Origin: Ideonella paludis
GTDB taxonomy: Bacteria; Pseudomonadota; Gammaproteobacteria; Burkholderiales; Burkholderiaceae_C
Reading direction: 5' to 3'
Length of the DNA stretch: 64,000 bases
Assembly: GCF_018069865.1 (NCBI RefSeq)
Contig: NZ_JAGQDG010000002.1
Span: forward strand, 124,001-188,000
The position numbers were made by a program, and so were the translations under genes. Under the pieces are notes generated by a model. That model saw nothing but the letters and a program-made list of their open reading frames with translations, was not told where the DNA came from and made no database searches. Positions 33,850 to 43,762 of this stretch are shown piece after piece; within the stretch, counting starts at the first letter, position 1; each line of letters opens with the position of its first letter.

Positions 33850-34632
33850 ATGCTCAAAGGAAAAACCGCGCTGGTCACTGGCTCCACCAGTGGCATTGGC
33901 CTCGGTATGGCCCGTGCCTTGGCCGAACAAGGCGCCCACGTCATGCTCAATGGTTTTGGCGATATTGAAGCCGCCAAGGCCGAGGTCAGCCAAGCGGGGC
34001 AAGCCCACGGCGTGCGAGTCAGCTACCACGGTGCGGACATGACCAAGCCCGCAGAGATCGAGGCCATGGTGCGTGCCTGCGAGGCCGAGTTTGGTGCACT
34101 GGACATCTTGGTCAACAACGCCGGCATCCAGCATGTGGCGCCGGTGGACGACTTCCCCGCTGAAAAGTGGGACGCCATCATCGCCATCAACTTGAGCTCG
34201 GCCTTCCACACCACGCGCCTGGCCCTGCCCGGCATGAAGGCACGCGGCTGGGGCCGCATCATCAATGTGGCCTCGGTGCACGGCTTGGTGGCCTCGGCCA
34301 ACAAGTCGGCCTATGTGGCCTCCAAGCACGGCATCATCGGCTTCACCAAGGCCGTGGCCTTGGAGACGGCCACCACGCCCGTCACCGTCAACGCCATTTG
34401 CCCGGGCTGGGTGCTGACCCCGCTGGTACAAAAGCAGGTGGATGCCCGCGCCCAAGCCGACGGCGTGAGCAACGAAGAGGCCAAGCGTCGCTTGCTGGCC
34501 GAGAAAGAGCCTTCGCAGCAGTTCACCACGCCGGAAGAGCTGGCCGCCATGGCCGTCTTCATGTGCTCGCCCGCCGCCAACAACCTGCGCGGCACCGCCA
34601 TCAATATGGATGGCGGCTGGGTCGCGCAGTAA
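33850..34632 (+). CDS. bdhA: 3-hydroxybutyrate dehydrogenase
   Basis: The 260-residue short-chain dehydrogenase has TGSTSGIGLG (10-19), NNAG (89-92), and catalytic Ser142-Tyr155-Lys159 (VASVHGL, AYVASKHG). The sequence from LAEKEPSQQFTTPEEL to the end matches bacterial D-3-hydroxybutyrate dehydrogenases, which interconvert 3-hydroxybutyrate and acetoacetate in PHB turnover. ATG at 33850 follows AGGAGA by 8 bases. The long upstream in-frame extension lies in the divergent promoter region and is rejected. It is convergent with the broken SIMPL gene, 5 bp apart. Confidence 0.93.
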   Translation: MLKGKTALVTGSTSGIGLGMARALAEQGAHVMLNGFGDIEAAKAEVSQAGQAHGVRVSYHGADMTKPAEIEAMVRACEAEFGALDILVNNAGIQHVAPVDDFPAEKWDAIIAINLSSAFHTTRLALPGMKARGWGRIINVASVHGLVASANKSAYVASKHGIIGFTKAVALETATTPVTVNAICPGWVLTPLVQKQVDARAQADGVSNEEAKRRLLAEKEPSQQFTTPEELAAMAVFMCSPAANNLRGTAINMDGGWVAQ

Positions 34633-34637
34633 CTGCC

Positions 34638-35372
34638 TTATTTCAGTTGAACGCTGCCGGTGACGGTGGCGCTGATGCTGCCCTTGCCAGCTTCGACCGG
34701 CATGGCAGGGGCTGCATCGGCCATGGCCATCTTCATGGCGGCCATGGGCATGGGATGCGCTCCCTCCGGCGCATCGTAGGCCACCGAGACCTCGCGCAGG
34801 CTCTAGCCGCTATAGCCAAACGCCTTGGCTTGCCACTCTGCTTGCGACCTGAAGCGTGAGATGGCCTGTGCGGTGACTTCCGCTTCCATCTTTTCGCGCG
34901 TTTCGCGCGACACGCTGTAGTTGACGTTGGCAATCGTCATCGTAGCGATCTTGCCGGTGAGCTGGCCAATGGTGGCCATGTCCCGGCCTTGGATCTGCAC
35001 CTCCGTGCTGCCCTGCCAGCCGTTGATCACGCCCTTGTTGTTGTAGCGCGGGAAGATCGAGAACGCGCCCGTCTGCACTTCGACCTGCCCTGGCTTGGCC
35101 TGCTTGCGGGCTTCTTGCAGCGCGCTGTCCACCGCCAGCTTGAGCTGGTTTTGCACGGCATTGGCGTCTGCGCCCTCTTTGGAGACAGACAGCACCAGCG
35201 TCATCCAGTCTTTGGGCACCTCCACCGTGGCGGTGGCGCTGAGGTTCAACACGCCTTGCGGCTGGGGCGCCACGGCCTGGGCACTGGCCCCGGACGCCAA
35301 CAACACCGACAAAGCACCACCCAGCAGGCTGGCAGCCCGGCGGGTTCTTAAAGATGAAGAAGAGGTAGTCAT
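34638..35372 (-). pseudogene. SIMPL (DUF541) periplasmic protein gene with in-frame amber codon
   Basis: From ATG 35372 the frame encodes a signal peptide (ending ASGASAQA) and most of a SIMPL domain, then meets TAG at 34805-34803 after 189 residues (...AKAFGYSG-stop). Read past that codon, the same frame continues for 54 residues, SLREVSVAYDAPEGAHP to EAGKGSISATVTGSVQLK, exactly the conserved end of SIMPL proteins, and closes at TAA 34638. A tyrosine is usual at the stop position. One nonsense change therefore explains the break. Recent pseudogene, read-through and sequencing error are all possible. Original role: unknown outer-envelope/periplasmic function. Confidence 0.85.
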
Positions 35373-35528
35373 GGTGGCGCAACGCGGCAAGGCCGCCTTG
35401 CGATGACCTGGCATACCCCGCCCACTAGGGTTTTTACCTTGTGAATTGATTTGTAACAGAGCGCATTCAGCCCAAAAACACCGATGCAAAGGGCCAGAAT
35501 GGCGGCTGTTACAAATTCAGGAGTTGGG

Positions 35529-36263
35529 ATGAACGCCAACAGCAATGCCCGCCAAGACCGCATCGTCGTGGTCGACGATGACGCCCGTATCCGCGACCTG
35601 CTGCGCCGCTACCTCACCCAAGAGGGATTTGAAGTCCTGTTGGCGGAAGACGCCAAGGCCTTGAACCGGCTGCTGACGCGCGAGACCATTGACCTCATCG
35701 TCTTGGACTTGATGCTGCCTGGCGAAGACGGCCTGTCCATCTGCCGCCGCCTGCGCGCCGCGGCCGACACCACGCCCATCATCATGCTGACAGCCAAGGT
35801 CGAAGATGTGGACCGCATCGTCGGCCTGGAAGTGGGCGCCGATGACTACCTGCCCAAGCCCTTTAACCCGCGTGAGCTGCTGGCCCGCATCCATGCGGTG
35901 CTGCGCCGCCGGCCGGCCCCTGAGGCACCCGGCGCCCCGGCCAAAGACCCGCAGATCGTCACCTTTGGCCCCTTTGAGTTTGACCTCTCGCTGCGCCGCC
36001 TGACGCGCAATGGCGAGCAGATCACGCTGACCACCGGCGAGTTCTCCATGCTCAAGGCCCTGGTGCGCCACCCTCGCCAGCCGCTCTCGCGTGACAAGCT
36101 GGCGCAGTTGGCCCGCGGCCGCGAATTTGAGCCCTTTGATCGCTCGCTCGACGTGCAAATCTCGCGCCTGCGCAAGATGCTGGAGCCTGACCCGTCCAAC
36201 CCGCGCTACATCCAGACGGTCTGGGGCGTGGGTTATGTGTTTGTGCCCGGTGACAACGCTTGA
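35529..36263 (+). CDS. ompR: OmpR-family response regulator
   Basis: The 244-residue protein has a receiver domain (residues about 10-125; acidic pair Asp16-Asp17, phospho-acceptor Asp60 in LIVLDLMLPG, Lys110 in YLPKPF) and a winged-helix DNA-binding domain (about 145-240, ending YIQTVWGVGYVFVP). AGGAG lies 5 bases before ATG 35529. It is followed by its kinase with a 4-bp overlap. In Burkholderiales this pair is the OmpR/EnvZ- or RisA/RisS-type system, commonly tied to envelope or osmotic control; direct targets cannot be read here. Confidence 0.92.
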   Translation: MNANSNARQDRIVVVDDDARIRDLLRRYLTQEGFEVLLAEDAKALNRLLTRETIDLIVLDLMLPGEDGLSICRRLRAAADTTPIIMLTAKVEDVDRIVGLEVGADDYLPKPFNPRELLARIHAVLRRRPAPEAPGAPAKDPQIVTFGPFEFDLSLRRLTRNGEQITLTTGEFSMLKALVRHPRQPLSRDKLAQLARGREFEPFDRSLDVQISRLRKMLEPDPSNPRYIQTVWGVGYVFVPGDNA

Positions 36264-37678
36264 ACCCCAGCACGGGCGGCGGGCCGCCCACCACCCGCCT
36301 CGACCTGAAGCCTAAGCCCAAGAAGAGTGCTTCGCGCAGCAAGGCGTCCACCCGGACGCCTTTTGCGCTCAACCTCTTCTGGCGGACCTTCTTTTTGCTG
36401 GCCATCTTGCTGGGCGGCGGTATTGCTGCATGGGTGCAAACGCTGCGGCAATTGGAGTTTGAGCCTCGCGCCGTGCAAGCCGCGCAGCAAATTGCCAGCC
36501 TGGTGAATTTGTCGAGCGCTGCGCTGCGCTATGCCGACGCCATCAACCGCGTCGCGGCCGTGAAGACCATGAGCGAGCAAGAAGGCGTCAGCCTGCGCCC
36601 GCGCGGCCCCACCGACCAGTGGGAACCCTTCGAGACCGACCGCTTCACCCGCCTCGTGGCCGCGGACCTGCGCACCCGCCTGGGCAAAGAGGTGGTCATC
36701 GCCAGCAGCGTCAACGGCAAGCCCGGCCTCTGGATTGGCTTTGACATCGAGCGCTCGCCCTACTGGCTGCAAGCCGATGCCTCGCGCCTGCACCAGCAAA
36801 TGCAGATCGACACCTGGCTGATCTGGGTGGGCATTGCCTTCACCGCCACCATCCTTGGCTCAGTGGCCATTGCGCGCTTGATCAACCGGCCGCTGCAAGA
36901 ACTCTCTTTTGCGGCCAGCCGTATCCGCGAGGGTGAGTTTGAATCACACCTGGACGAAACCACGCTGACCAGCGAGATTCGCACCGTCAACATGGGCTTT
37001 AACCGCATGGCCCGCGAGCTGGCCAAGGTGGAGCAAGAGCGCGCCGTGATGCTGGCCGGCATCAGCCATGACCTGCGCACGCCCCTGGCCCGGCTGCGCC
37101 TAGAGGCCGAGATCAGCGTCTACGACGAAGAAGCGCGCCGCAATATGGCGCAAGACATCGACCAGCTCGACGCCATCATCGACAAGTTCATGGACTATGC
37201 GCGGCCGGACGAAACCCGCATTTTCAAGGTCGACCTGGTGCCCGTCATCGAGCGCGAGGCCTCGGCCTTCCGCGACACCACGCAGATCCGCATCAGCCTG
37301 AAGCTGCCGCCCGCGCTGATGGTGCAAGGCGACGAGACCGAGTTGGCTCGCATCTTCTCCAACCTCTTTGAAAACGCCCGCCGCTATGGCCGCACGCCCG
37401 AGACTGGCATTGCCCGCGTCAAAGTCAGCCATGTGCAGGCCGGCGACACGGTGATCATCACCGTGCGGGACTACGGCCAAGGCGTGGCCCCAGAAAAGCT
37501 GGACCAACTCACCACGCCTTTCTTCCGGGGTGACGCCGCCCGCACGGCGGCCACCGGCGCCGGCCTGGGCTTGGCCATTGTCAAAAAAGCACTGCAGCGC
37601 ATCGGCGGCGACTTGGCTTTGGCCAATGCGCGCGACACCGGCTTGGTGGCGCATATCCGGCTCAAGCGGGCGGACTGA
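36260..37678 (+). CDS. envZ: EnvZ-type sensor histidine kinase
   Basis: The 472-residue kinase has two membrane segments (about 38-60 and 186-207) around a periplasmic sensor of about 125 residues, a HAMP domain (about 207-260), the phosphorylated His270 in GISHDLRTPLARL, and ATPase motifs NLFENARRYG, DYGQGV and GAGLGLAIVKKAL. The Lys/Pro-rich first 35 residues are cytoplasmic. TTG at 36260 overlaps the regulator stop (TTGA), giving coupled expression. It should phosphorylate and dephosphorylate the preceding regulator. Confidence 0.92.
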   Translation: MNPSTGGGPPTTRLDLKPKPKKSASRSKASTRTPFALNLFWRTFFLLAILLGGGIAAWVQTLRQLEFEPRAVQAAQQIASLVNLSSAALRYADAINRVAAVKTMSEQEGVSLRPRGPTDQWEPFETDRFTRLVAADLRTRLGKEVVIASSVNGKPGLWIGFDIERSPYWLQADASRLHQQMQIDTWLIWVGIAFTATILGSVAIARLINRPLQELSFAASRIREGEFESHLDETTLTSEIRTVNMGFNRMARELAKVEQERAVMLAGISHDLRTPLARLRLEAEISVYDEEARRNMAQDIDQLDAIIDKFMDYARPDETRIFKVDLVPVIEREASAFRDTTQIRISLKLPPALMVQGDETELARIFSNLFENARRYGRTPETGIARVKVSHVQAGDTVIITVRDYGQGVAPEKLDQLTTPFFRGDAARTAATGAGLGLAIVKKALQRIGGDLALANARDTGLVAHIRLKRAD

Positions 37679-37762
37679 AGCACCGTAGTTCTTTACCAAG
37701 GCGTCGGCATTGCTTCACAGCCGATCTCTACAGTGGTGGCACCAACCACCGGTAAAGAGGCC

Positions 37763-38614
37763 ATGAAGTACCAAAGCCTAAGGTTTCCCCGCGCTGCCGC
37801 AGCCCTTGTCGCTGCGATGACCTTGAGTCTGTATAGCCTGAGCGCCCTTGCGCAAGCCGCAGAGGGCAGCCCGCCAAGCAAGCCAGAGATGGATGCACGG
37901 CCCGCCGATCAGTCCGACCCTTTGCCGGTGGCAGGTGACCGTTGGTTGCCGCACAAGAAAATGCGGTTTGGCGCTTACTCGGCTGAGCGAGACAAGGCCT
38001 ACACCTTCACGCGCACCAACGGGGGTGAGAGCCCGGTGGGGACCACCAAGAACACCGCCACCAAGACAAACTTTCAGTTGTCGCGGGACGACACGCCCCT
38101 GATGCGCGTCAAGCTGGAGTCGCGCACCACGGCCTTTCGCAATGCCGACCTCCGGGTGCTGGGCCTCCCCGTCGAAGACCTGCCGCCTCGCGCCTCGGAA
38201 TCCATCAAGCGCTTTTTCGGTGTGATCAGCGACAAGGAATGGATCGCTCACGCGACCCTTCAGCCCGCGAATGACACCCAGGCTTGGAACATGGTGTGGC
38301 AATCCAGCGAGACCGGCCCTCAGGCGGGTGCAGTGCGAGGCCTGCTCACAGGCCCGCAAGGCGAGGTCTGGACCATGCGCGACCGTCTCTTCAAGCTGAG
38401 TGTGGGGACCTGGCCCAACGGAAGCCCTCTGCAGTTAAACGTCCATGCCATGGAGTTGCAGATCGATGGCCATGTTGTGGCCACCGTCCACGCCAAGCGG
38501 CCCCACAGCGCCGTTTGGATCGACCGAACCTTGAGCGTAGCCCACCAAGATGTGGCCGCCGCATGGGCCGCCACACTGACCATGGACCCAGCCTCCTGGA
38601 GCGGCGACTACTGA
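37763..38614 (+). CDS. Secreted protein of unknown function
   Basis: The 283-residue product has a signal peptide (residues about 1-32, [18 protein letters not shown]) and a soluble, mixed mature part with no motif I can assign. Trp and Thr are frequent in the second half ([30 protein letters not shown]), suggesting a beta-rich periplasmic domain. No membrane anchor or lipobox is present. ATG at 37763 has AAAGAGG close upstream; the longer frame from 37733 would bury the signal peptide. It follows envZ by 84 bp and overlaps the end of convergent ispF by 7 bp. Confidence 0.7.
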   Translation: MKYQSLRFPRAAAALVAAMTLSLYSLSALAQAAEGSPPSKPEMDARPADQSDPLPVAGDRWLPHKKMRFGAYSAERDKAYTFTRTNGGESPVGTTKNTATKTNFQLSRDDTPLMRVKLESRTTAFRNADLRVLGLPVEDLPPRASESIKRFFGVISDKEWIAHATLQPANDTQAWNMVWQSSETGPQAGAVRGLLTGPQGEVWTMRDRLFKLSVGTWPNGSPLQLNVHAMELQIDGHVVATVHAKRPHSAVWIDRTLSVAHQDVAAAWAATLTMDPASWSGDY

Positions 38615-39111
38615 GCTTCAGCGTGGTGCCGAACCAAGAGGCACACCGCCCGCGTCTCGATCGCCCTGCCCTCGCCCACCGGCCCCATCTTTTCGGCCGT
38701 CTTGGCCTTCACATTCACCTGGGCGGGGTCTACCCCCAGCACCTCGGCAATGCGCGCCCGCATGGCCGCAATGTGCGGCGCCATCTTGGGCGCCTGGGCC
38801 ACGATGGTGCAGTCCACATTGCCCACCTGCCAGCCGGCAGCACGCACCCGGCGCAGGGCCTCGGCCAACAACACGGCGGAATCCGCGCCTTTGAACTCCA
38901 CCGCCGAGTCCGGAAAGTGCCGGCCAATATCGCCCAGGCCCGCGCCGCCCAGCACGGCGTCGGTGATGGCATGCAACAGCGCGTCGGCGTCCGAGTGGCC
39001 CAGCAGCCCATGGCTGTGGGGGATGGTGATGCCGCCCAAGACCAAGGGACGGCCAGGGACGAGGGCATGGGTGTCCCAGCCTTCGCCGATGCGAAATGGG
39101 ATCATGTTCAT
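38608..39111 (-). CDS. ispF: 2-C-methyl-D-erythritol 2,4-cyclodiphosphate synthase
   Basis: The 167-residue protein has the IspF metal site (GEGWDTHAL, Asp-x-His) and [23 protein letters not shown], plus the C-terminal [18 protein letters not shown]. It forms the cyclodiphosphate in the MEP isoprenoid pathway. ATG 39111 overlaps the stop of the ispD fusion (4 bp), so the two successive-pathway enzymes are coupled; Met at 39105 is an alternative start. Confidence 0.95.
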   Translation of the reverse strand: MNMIPFRIGEGWDTHALVPGRPLVLGGITIPHSHGLLGHSDADALLHAITDAVLGGAGLGDIGRHFPDSAVEFKGADSAVLLAEALRRVRAAGWQVGNVDCTIVAQAPKMAPHIAAMRARIAEVLGVDPAQVNVKAKTAEKMGPVGEGRAIETRAVCLLVRHHAEAQ

Positions 39112-40202
39112 GCCGAGGTCTCCATCCGCTGCGCCACCCGCCACAACACCCCGCTGGGGTCGTGCAGGGTCATGTCCAGCAGGCCCCAGGGGCGTTGTTC
39201 GGGCTCGCTGATCTTCACGCCGTATTGCGCGGCGATGCCTTTGCGCAAGAGCTGGGCGTGGAAGGCGTGGAGGTCGTCCACCATCAGGTGCATCACGAAG
39301 TTGTGGGCGTGTTGGGGCTCGAAGAAGTTTTGCAGCAAGAAGGCCGTTTGGCCCCAGCGGAAGCCGGCGATGTCGCCATGGGCAAACTCTCGGGTGAAGC
39401 CCAGGTCGGCATAAAAGCGCTGGGATTGGGCAAAGTCTTTGGCCGGCACAAAGGCGCGCACCTCGGGGCCGCGCTGTTGGCTGGCAAGCAGGCGCTCGGC
39501 CAGCGCAAAGTCGCCCGGCCAGGTGACTTTGAAGTTTTCGTAGTCGCCGCGCACGAGCTTAGGCGCATGGCCCAGGCGCTCTACCGCGCTGGCTTCGTCG
39601 GTCACCGTTTCGCCCGCAAAGGCCAGCGCCGGGGCCAGGAGCCCCAGGCGGAACATTTGGGGCGTCTGCGCTGCCCACTTGCCGGTGCGGTCCAAGGTGC
39701 TGGTGATGCGCTCGGTGCCGGGCAATGATCCGGGCTCCTGGGCCTTCAAGGTGTCGGCCAGCGGCAGAGCCAGCAGGCCGCCGACTTCGTCGTCCCAGCA
39801 GGCGTCGATCAGCCGCTCCACCCACTCAGGGCGGATGAGGCAACGGGCGGCATCGTGCACCAACACCCAGTCTTGGGGCTGGGCACCGCGCGCGCGCAGC
39901 TCGTTCAGGCCATTGGCCACCGTTTCAGCCCGGGTGGCGCCACCCGCTTTGGCCAGCCACAGGCGCTCGGTCTCGCCGCCGGGTAGGTCCTCCTCAAATT
40001 GGATGTCGTCGGGCGCCAGCACCACCAAGGTGGCAGCGATGCGCGGGACTTTGGCCAAGGCTTGCAAAGTGTGGGCCACCAGCGGCTGGTCGCCCACGGG
40101 CTGATACTGTTTGGGGCCTAAGCTGCCCGCACGGCTGCCGGTGCCTGCACAGGGCACCAGCGCGAAACAACGGGGAGAGGCCCCGACGGAATAGGTGGTC
40201 AT
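39108..40202 (-). CDS. ispD: IspD cytidylyltransferase fused to a VOC/glyoxalase-like domain
   Basis: Residues 1 to about 240 are a complete IspD (MEP cytidylyltransferase): [16 protein letters not shown] near 18-33, [24 protein letters not shown] and the [18 protein letters not shown] end. Normal IspD stops there at about 230-240 residues. Here the frame continues through SQQRGPE into about 118 residues of VOC fold ([52 protein letters not shown]). No Met occurs at the junction; a GTG there has no proper ribosome site. Total 364 residues. The VOC half lacks an obvious full metal-ligand set. Function of the added domain is unknown. Confidence 0.9.
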   Translation of the reverse strand: MTTYSVGASPRCFALVPCAGTGSRAGSLGPKQYQPVGDQPLVAHTLQALAKVPRIAATLVVLAPDDIQFEEDLPGGETERLWLAKAGGATRAETVANGLNELRARGAQPQDWVLVHDAARCLIRPEWVERLIDACWDDEVGGLLALPLADTLKAQEPGSLPGTERITSTLDRTGKWAAQTPQMFRLGLLAPALAFAGETVTDEASAVERLGHAPKLVRGDYENFKVTWPGDFALAERLLASQQRGPEVRAFVPAKDFAQSQRFYADLGFTREFAHGDIAGFRWGQTAFLLQNFFEPQHAHNFVMHLMVDDLHAFHAQLLRKGIAAQYGVKISEPEQRPWGLLDMTLHDPSGVLWRVAQRMETSA

Positions 40203-40288
40203 AGGTCGGGGATTCTAGAATCCCTCTCTTTGATGCGCCCCCTGCACTCTGGCCGGGGGCGTGTTGTCATTTCTGCCTCACGCTTTTC

Positions 40289-43200
40289 ATGCAACTGCCT
40301 GTCATCGCCCCTGGCAAACGTTTCACCCTGCCCCGCCCCATTGGCTCGAGCGACGCGCTGATGCTGGCTCAGATGGCCCAGGCGCGGGTGGCCGAGCAGC
40401 GCACCTTGGTGGTGATGACGGCCGAGCCCGCTGACGCCCAGCGCCTGGCCGAAGAGCTGCCGTTCTTTGCACCGGGCCTGCGGGTGGCCGTGTTCCCCGA
40501 TTGGGAGACCCTGCCCTACGACACCTTCAGCCCGCACCAAGACCTGATCTCGGAGCGGCTGGCCACGCTGTGGCGGATTCATCAGCGCGAAGTGGATGTC
40601 GTGCTCCTGCCTGCGACCACCGCACTCACAAGACTGGCACCGCCCAGCTTCTTGGCCGGCACCACCTTTCAGTTCAAGCAGAAAGCCAAGCTAGACGAAG
40701 CGGCGCTGAAGAGCCAATTGACGCTGGCCGGCTACAGCCATGTGAGCCAGGTCGTCTCGCCCGGTGAATATGCCGTGCGCGGCGGGCTGATTGACCTCTT
40801 TCCCATGGGCTCCAACGTGCCCTACCGGGTGGACCTGTTCGACAACGAGATCGACTCCATCCGCACCTTTGACCCTGACACCCAGCGCAGCCTCTACCCG
40901 GTGCCTGCGGTGCAGTTGCTACCGGGGCGCGAGTTCCCCATGGACGACGCGGCGCGCACGCGCTTTAGGCAGCGCTGGCGCGAACAGATGGAGGGCGACC
41001 CGACCCGCTCGCGCATATACAAAGACATGGCCCAGGGCATTGCGACGGCCGGCATTGAGTACTACCTGCCGCTGTTCTTTGACGAGCCAGCCAGCATCTT
41101 TGAGTACATCGGCAACCACGAGCACACTCACTTGGTGCTGCATGGCGAGGTCGACGACGCCCTGCAGCGTTTTTGGACCGACACGCGCGAACGCCACCGC
41201 TTTTTGCAGCACGACCCCGAGCGGCCCATCTTGCCGCCCGAGTCCATCTACCTGCGGGTCGAAGAGTTTTTTGCCCGCTGCAACGAGCACGCCGCCTTGG
41301 CCCTGCGCGGCAACGAGGCCGTCGACTGGGCCCGTCCGCTGCCCGACATCTCCACCGACCGGGGCGCCACCGAACCCCTGGCCACGCTGGAAAAGCACCT
41401 GCGCGAGACGCCGCATCGCGTGCTGCTGCTGGCAGAGAGCGACGGCCGCCGCGAGAGCCTGCTGGAGTTGTTGCGCGACCACGGCATCAGCATCCCGAGC
41501 GTGGACACGCTGGCCGAGTTTGATGCGGGTGACGAGAAGGTGGCCATTGCTGCGGCACCGCTGGCCGCCGGTTTTCATTGGCACGAGCCTGCGGCCAATC
41601 CCGCCCGCTCGCTGCAGTTCATCACCGAGACCGAGCTGTTCGCCACCGCACCCACGGCCCGCCGCCGCCGCAAGCAAGAGCAGACCAGCAATGTCGATGC
41701 GCTGATCAAAGACCTCTCCGAGCTGAAGGTGGGCGACCCGGTGGTGCACTCTGCCCACGGCATTGGCCGCTACCAAGGCTTGGTGCACATTGACCTGAGC
41801 GGCGGCACGGACGGCACCAGCGAGTTCTTGCACCTCACCTACGCGGACGACGCCACGCTCTACGTGCCGGTCAGCCAGTTGCACCTGATCAGCCGCTACA
41901 CCGGCGTCAGTGCCGACGAAGCCCCGCTGCACCGCCTGGGCTCAGGCCAGTGGGAGAAGGCGCGGCGCAAAGCCGCCGAGCAGGTGCGGGACACGGCGGC
42001 CGAGCTGCTCAACCTTTATGCATTGCGTGCCGCACGCGAGGGCTTGAGTCACCGCTTCTCGCCGCACGACTACGAAGCCTTTGCCGCGAGCTTCGGCTTT
42101 GAAGAAACGGCAGACCAGCGTGCCGCCATCCATGCCGTCATCCAAGACATGATCTCGCCCAAGCCCATGGACCGGCTGGTGTGTGGTGATGTGGGCTTTG
42201 GCAAAACCGAGGTGGCGCTGCGCGCTGCCTTTGTGGCGGTGCACGGCGGCAAGCAGGTGGCGCTGTTGGCGCCCACCACGTTGCTGGCCGAGCAGCACTA
42301 CCAAACCATCGTCGACCGCTTTGGCAAGTGGCCCGTCAAAGTGGCCGAGCTGAGCCGCTTTCGCACGCCCAAAGAGGTCAAGGCCGCGTTGGAGGGCATG
42401 GAGGCCGGCACCATCGACATCGTGGTGGGCACGCACAAGCTCTTGTCAAAGGACGTGAAATTCAAGCGCTTGGGCCTGCTCGTCATCGACGAAGAACACC
42501 GCTTTGGTGTGCGCCATAAAGAGGCCATCAAGGCCATGCGCGCTGAGGTCGATGTGCTGACACTCACCGCCACCCCCATCCCCCGCACCTTGGGCATGGC
42601 GCTGGAAGGTCTGCGCGACCTGAGCGTGATTGCCACCGCGCCGCAGCGCCGCTTGGCCATCAAGACCTTTGTGCGCAACGAGGGCACGGGCACCATCCGC
42701 GAAGCCATCTTGCGGGAGCTCAAGCGCGGTGGTCAGGTGTACTTCTTGCACAACGAGGTTGAGACCATCGAGAACCGGCGCCAGAAGCTGCAAGAGCTGG
42801 TGCCCGAGGCCCGCATTGCGGTGGCCCACGGCCAAATGCCCGAGCGCGAGCTGGAGCGCGTGATGCGGGAGTTCACCGGCCAGCGCCACAACCTGCTGCT
42901 GTGCTCCACCATCATCGAGACGGGCATTGATGTGCCCAGCGCCAACACCATCATCATTGCGCGGGCGGACAAATTCGGCCTGGCCCAGTTGCACCAATTG
43001 CGCGGTCGCGTGGGCCGCAGCCACCACCAGGCCTATGCTTACCTGCTGGTGCCTGATGTGGAAGGCCTGACAAAGCAGGCCAGCCAGCGCCTCACCGCCA
43101 TTCAAGAGATGGAAGAGCTGGGCTCGGGCTTTTATCTGGCCATGCACGACCTGGAGATTCGCGGTGCCGGCGAGGTGCTGGGCGACCACCAGAGCGGCAA

Positions 43201-43762
43201 TATGATGGAAGTGGGCTTCCAGCTCTATAACGAGATGTTGAGCGAAGCTGTGCGCGCGCTCAAAAAGGGCGAAGAGCCCGACCTGCTCAGCCCCCACAGC
43301 GCCGTATTTGGCGCCACCACCGAGATCAACCTGCACAGCCCCGCCCTGCTGCCCGACGCCTATTGCGGCGACGTGCACACCCGGCTCTCGCTCTACAAAA
43401 AGCTGGCCAGCGCCGAGCGGCCGGAGCACCTGGAGCTGCTGCTCGAAGAAATCACCGACCGCTTTGGCAAGCTGCCGCCCCAGGGCCAAACCCTGTTCGA
43501 CACCCACCGCCTGCGCATCCAGGCCAAGCCCTATGGCGTGATGAAGATCGACGCCGGGCCGCGCCTGATGAGCATCACCTTCAAACCCAACCCGCCGATC
43601 GACGCCATGCGCATCATCGAGCTGGTGCAAAAAAACCGCCACGTCAAACTGGCAGGCAACGACAAGTTGCGCATCGAGCGCGAGATCGCCGAGCCCCGCG
43701 CGCGTGCTGACTTCATGCGCGACATCCTGCGCTCTTTGGGGCAACCCACCACGCCACGCTGA
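40289..43762 (+). CDS. mfd: Transcription-repair coupling factor Mfd
   Basis: The 1157-residue protein has the UvrB-like N-terminal part, the CarD-type RNA-polymerase-interacting domain (around residues 470-550, LKVGDPVVHSAHGIGRYQGL), helicase motif I GDVGFGKTE near 634, DEEH motif II near 732 (VIDEEHRFG), LTATPIPRT, and the C-terminal TRCF domain. It removes stalled RNA polymerase at DNA lesions and recruits UvrA. Its stop shares a base with the serB start. It is divergent from ispD with 86 bp between. Confidence 0.97.
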   Translation: MQLPVIAPGKRFTLPRPIGSSDALMLAQMAQARVAEQRTLVVMTAEPADAQRLAEELPFFAPGLRVAVFPDWETLPYDTFSPHQDLISERLATLWRIHQREVDVVLLPATTALTRLAPPSFLAGTTFQFKQKAKLDEAALKSQLTLAGYSHVSQVVSPGEYAVRGGLIDLFPMGSNVPYRVDLFDNEIDSIRTFDPDTQRSLYPVPAVQLLPGREFPMDDAARTRFRQRWREQMEGDPTRSRIYKDMAQGIATAGIEYYLPLFFDEPASIFEYIGNHEHTHLVLHGEVDDALQRFWTDTRERHRFLQHDPERPILPPESIYLRVEEFFARCNEHAALALRGNEAVDWARPLPDISTDRGATEPLATLEKHLRETPHRVLLLAESDGRRESLLELLRDHGISIPSVDTLAEFDAGDEKVAIAAAPLAAGFHWHEPAANPARSLQFITETELFATAPTARRRRKQEQTSNVDALIKDLSELKVGDPVVHSAHGIGRYQGLVHIDLSGGTDGTSEFLHLTYADDATLYVPVSQLHLISRYTGVSADEAPLHRLGSGQWEKARRKAAEQVRDTAAELLNLYALRAAREGLSHRFSPHDYEAFAASFGFEETADQRAAIHAVIQDMISPKPMDRLVCGDVGFGKTEVALRAAFVAVHGGKQVALLAPTTLLAEQHYQTIVDRFGKWPVKVAELSRFRTPKEVKAALEGMEAGTIDIVVGTHKLLSKDVKFKRLGLLVIDEEHRFGVRHKEAIKAMRAEVDVLTLTATPIPRTLGMALEGLRDLSVIATAPQRRLAIKTFVRNEGTGTIREAILRELKRGGQVYFLHNEVETIENRRQKLQELVPEARIAVAHGQMPERELERVMREFTGQRHNLLLCSTIIETGIDVPSANTIIIARADKFGLAQLHQLRGRVGRSHHQAYAYLLVPDVEGLTKQASQRLTAIQEMEELGSGFYLAMHDLEIRGAGEVLGDHQSGNMMEVGFQLYNEMLSEAVRALKKGEEPDLLSPHSAVFGATTEINLHSPALLPDAYCGDVHTRLSLYKKLASAERPEHLELLLEEITDRFGKLPPQGQTLFDTHRLRIQAKPYGVMKIDAGPRLMSITFKPNPPIDAMRIIELVQKNRHVKLAGNDKLRIEREIAEPRARADFMRDILRSLGQPTTPR

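Noticed and set aside
34803..34805. TAG as a pyrrolysine or other recoded codon
   Set aside because: No pyrrolysine genes or special downstream element are visible, SIMPL proteins have no known recoding, and one Tyr-to-stop change is simpler.
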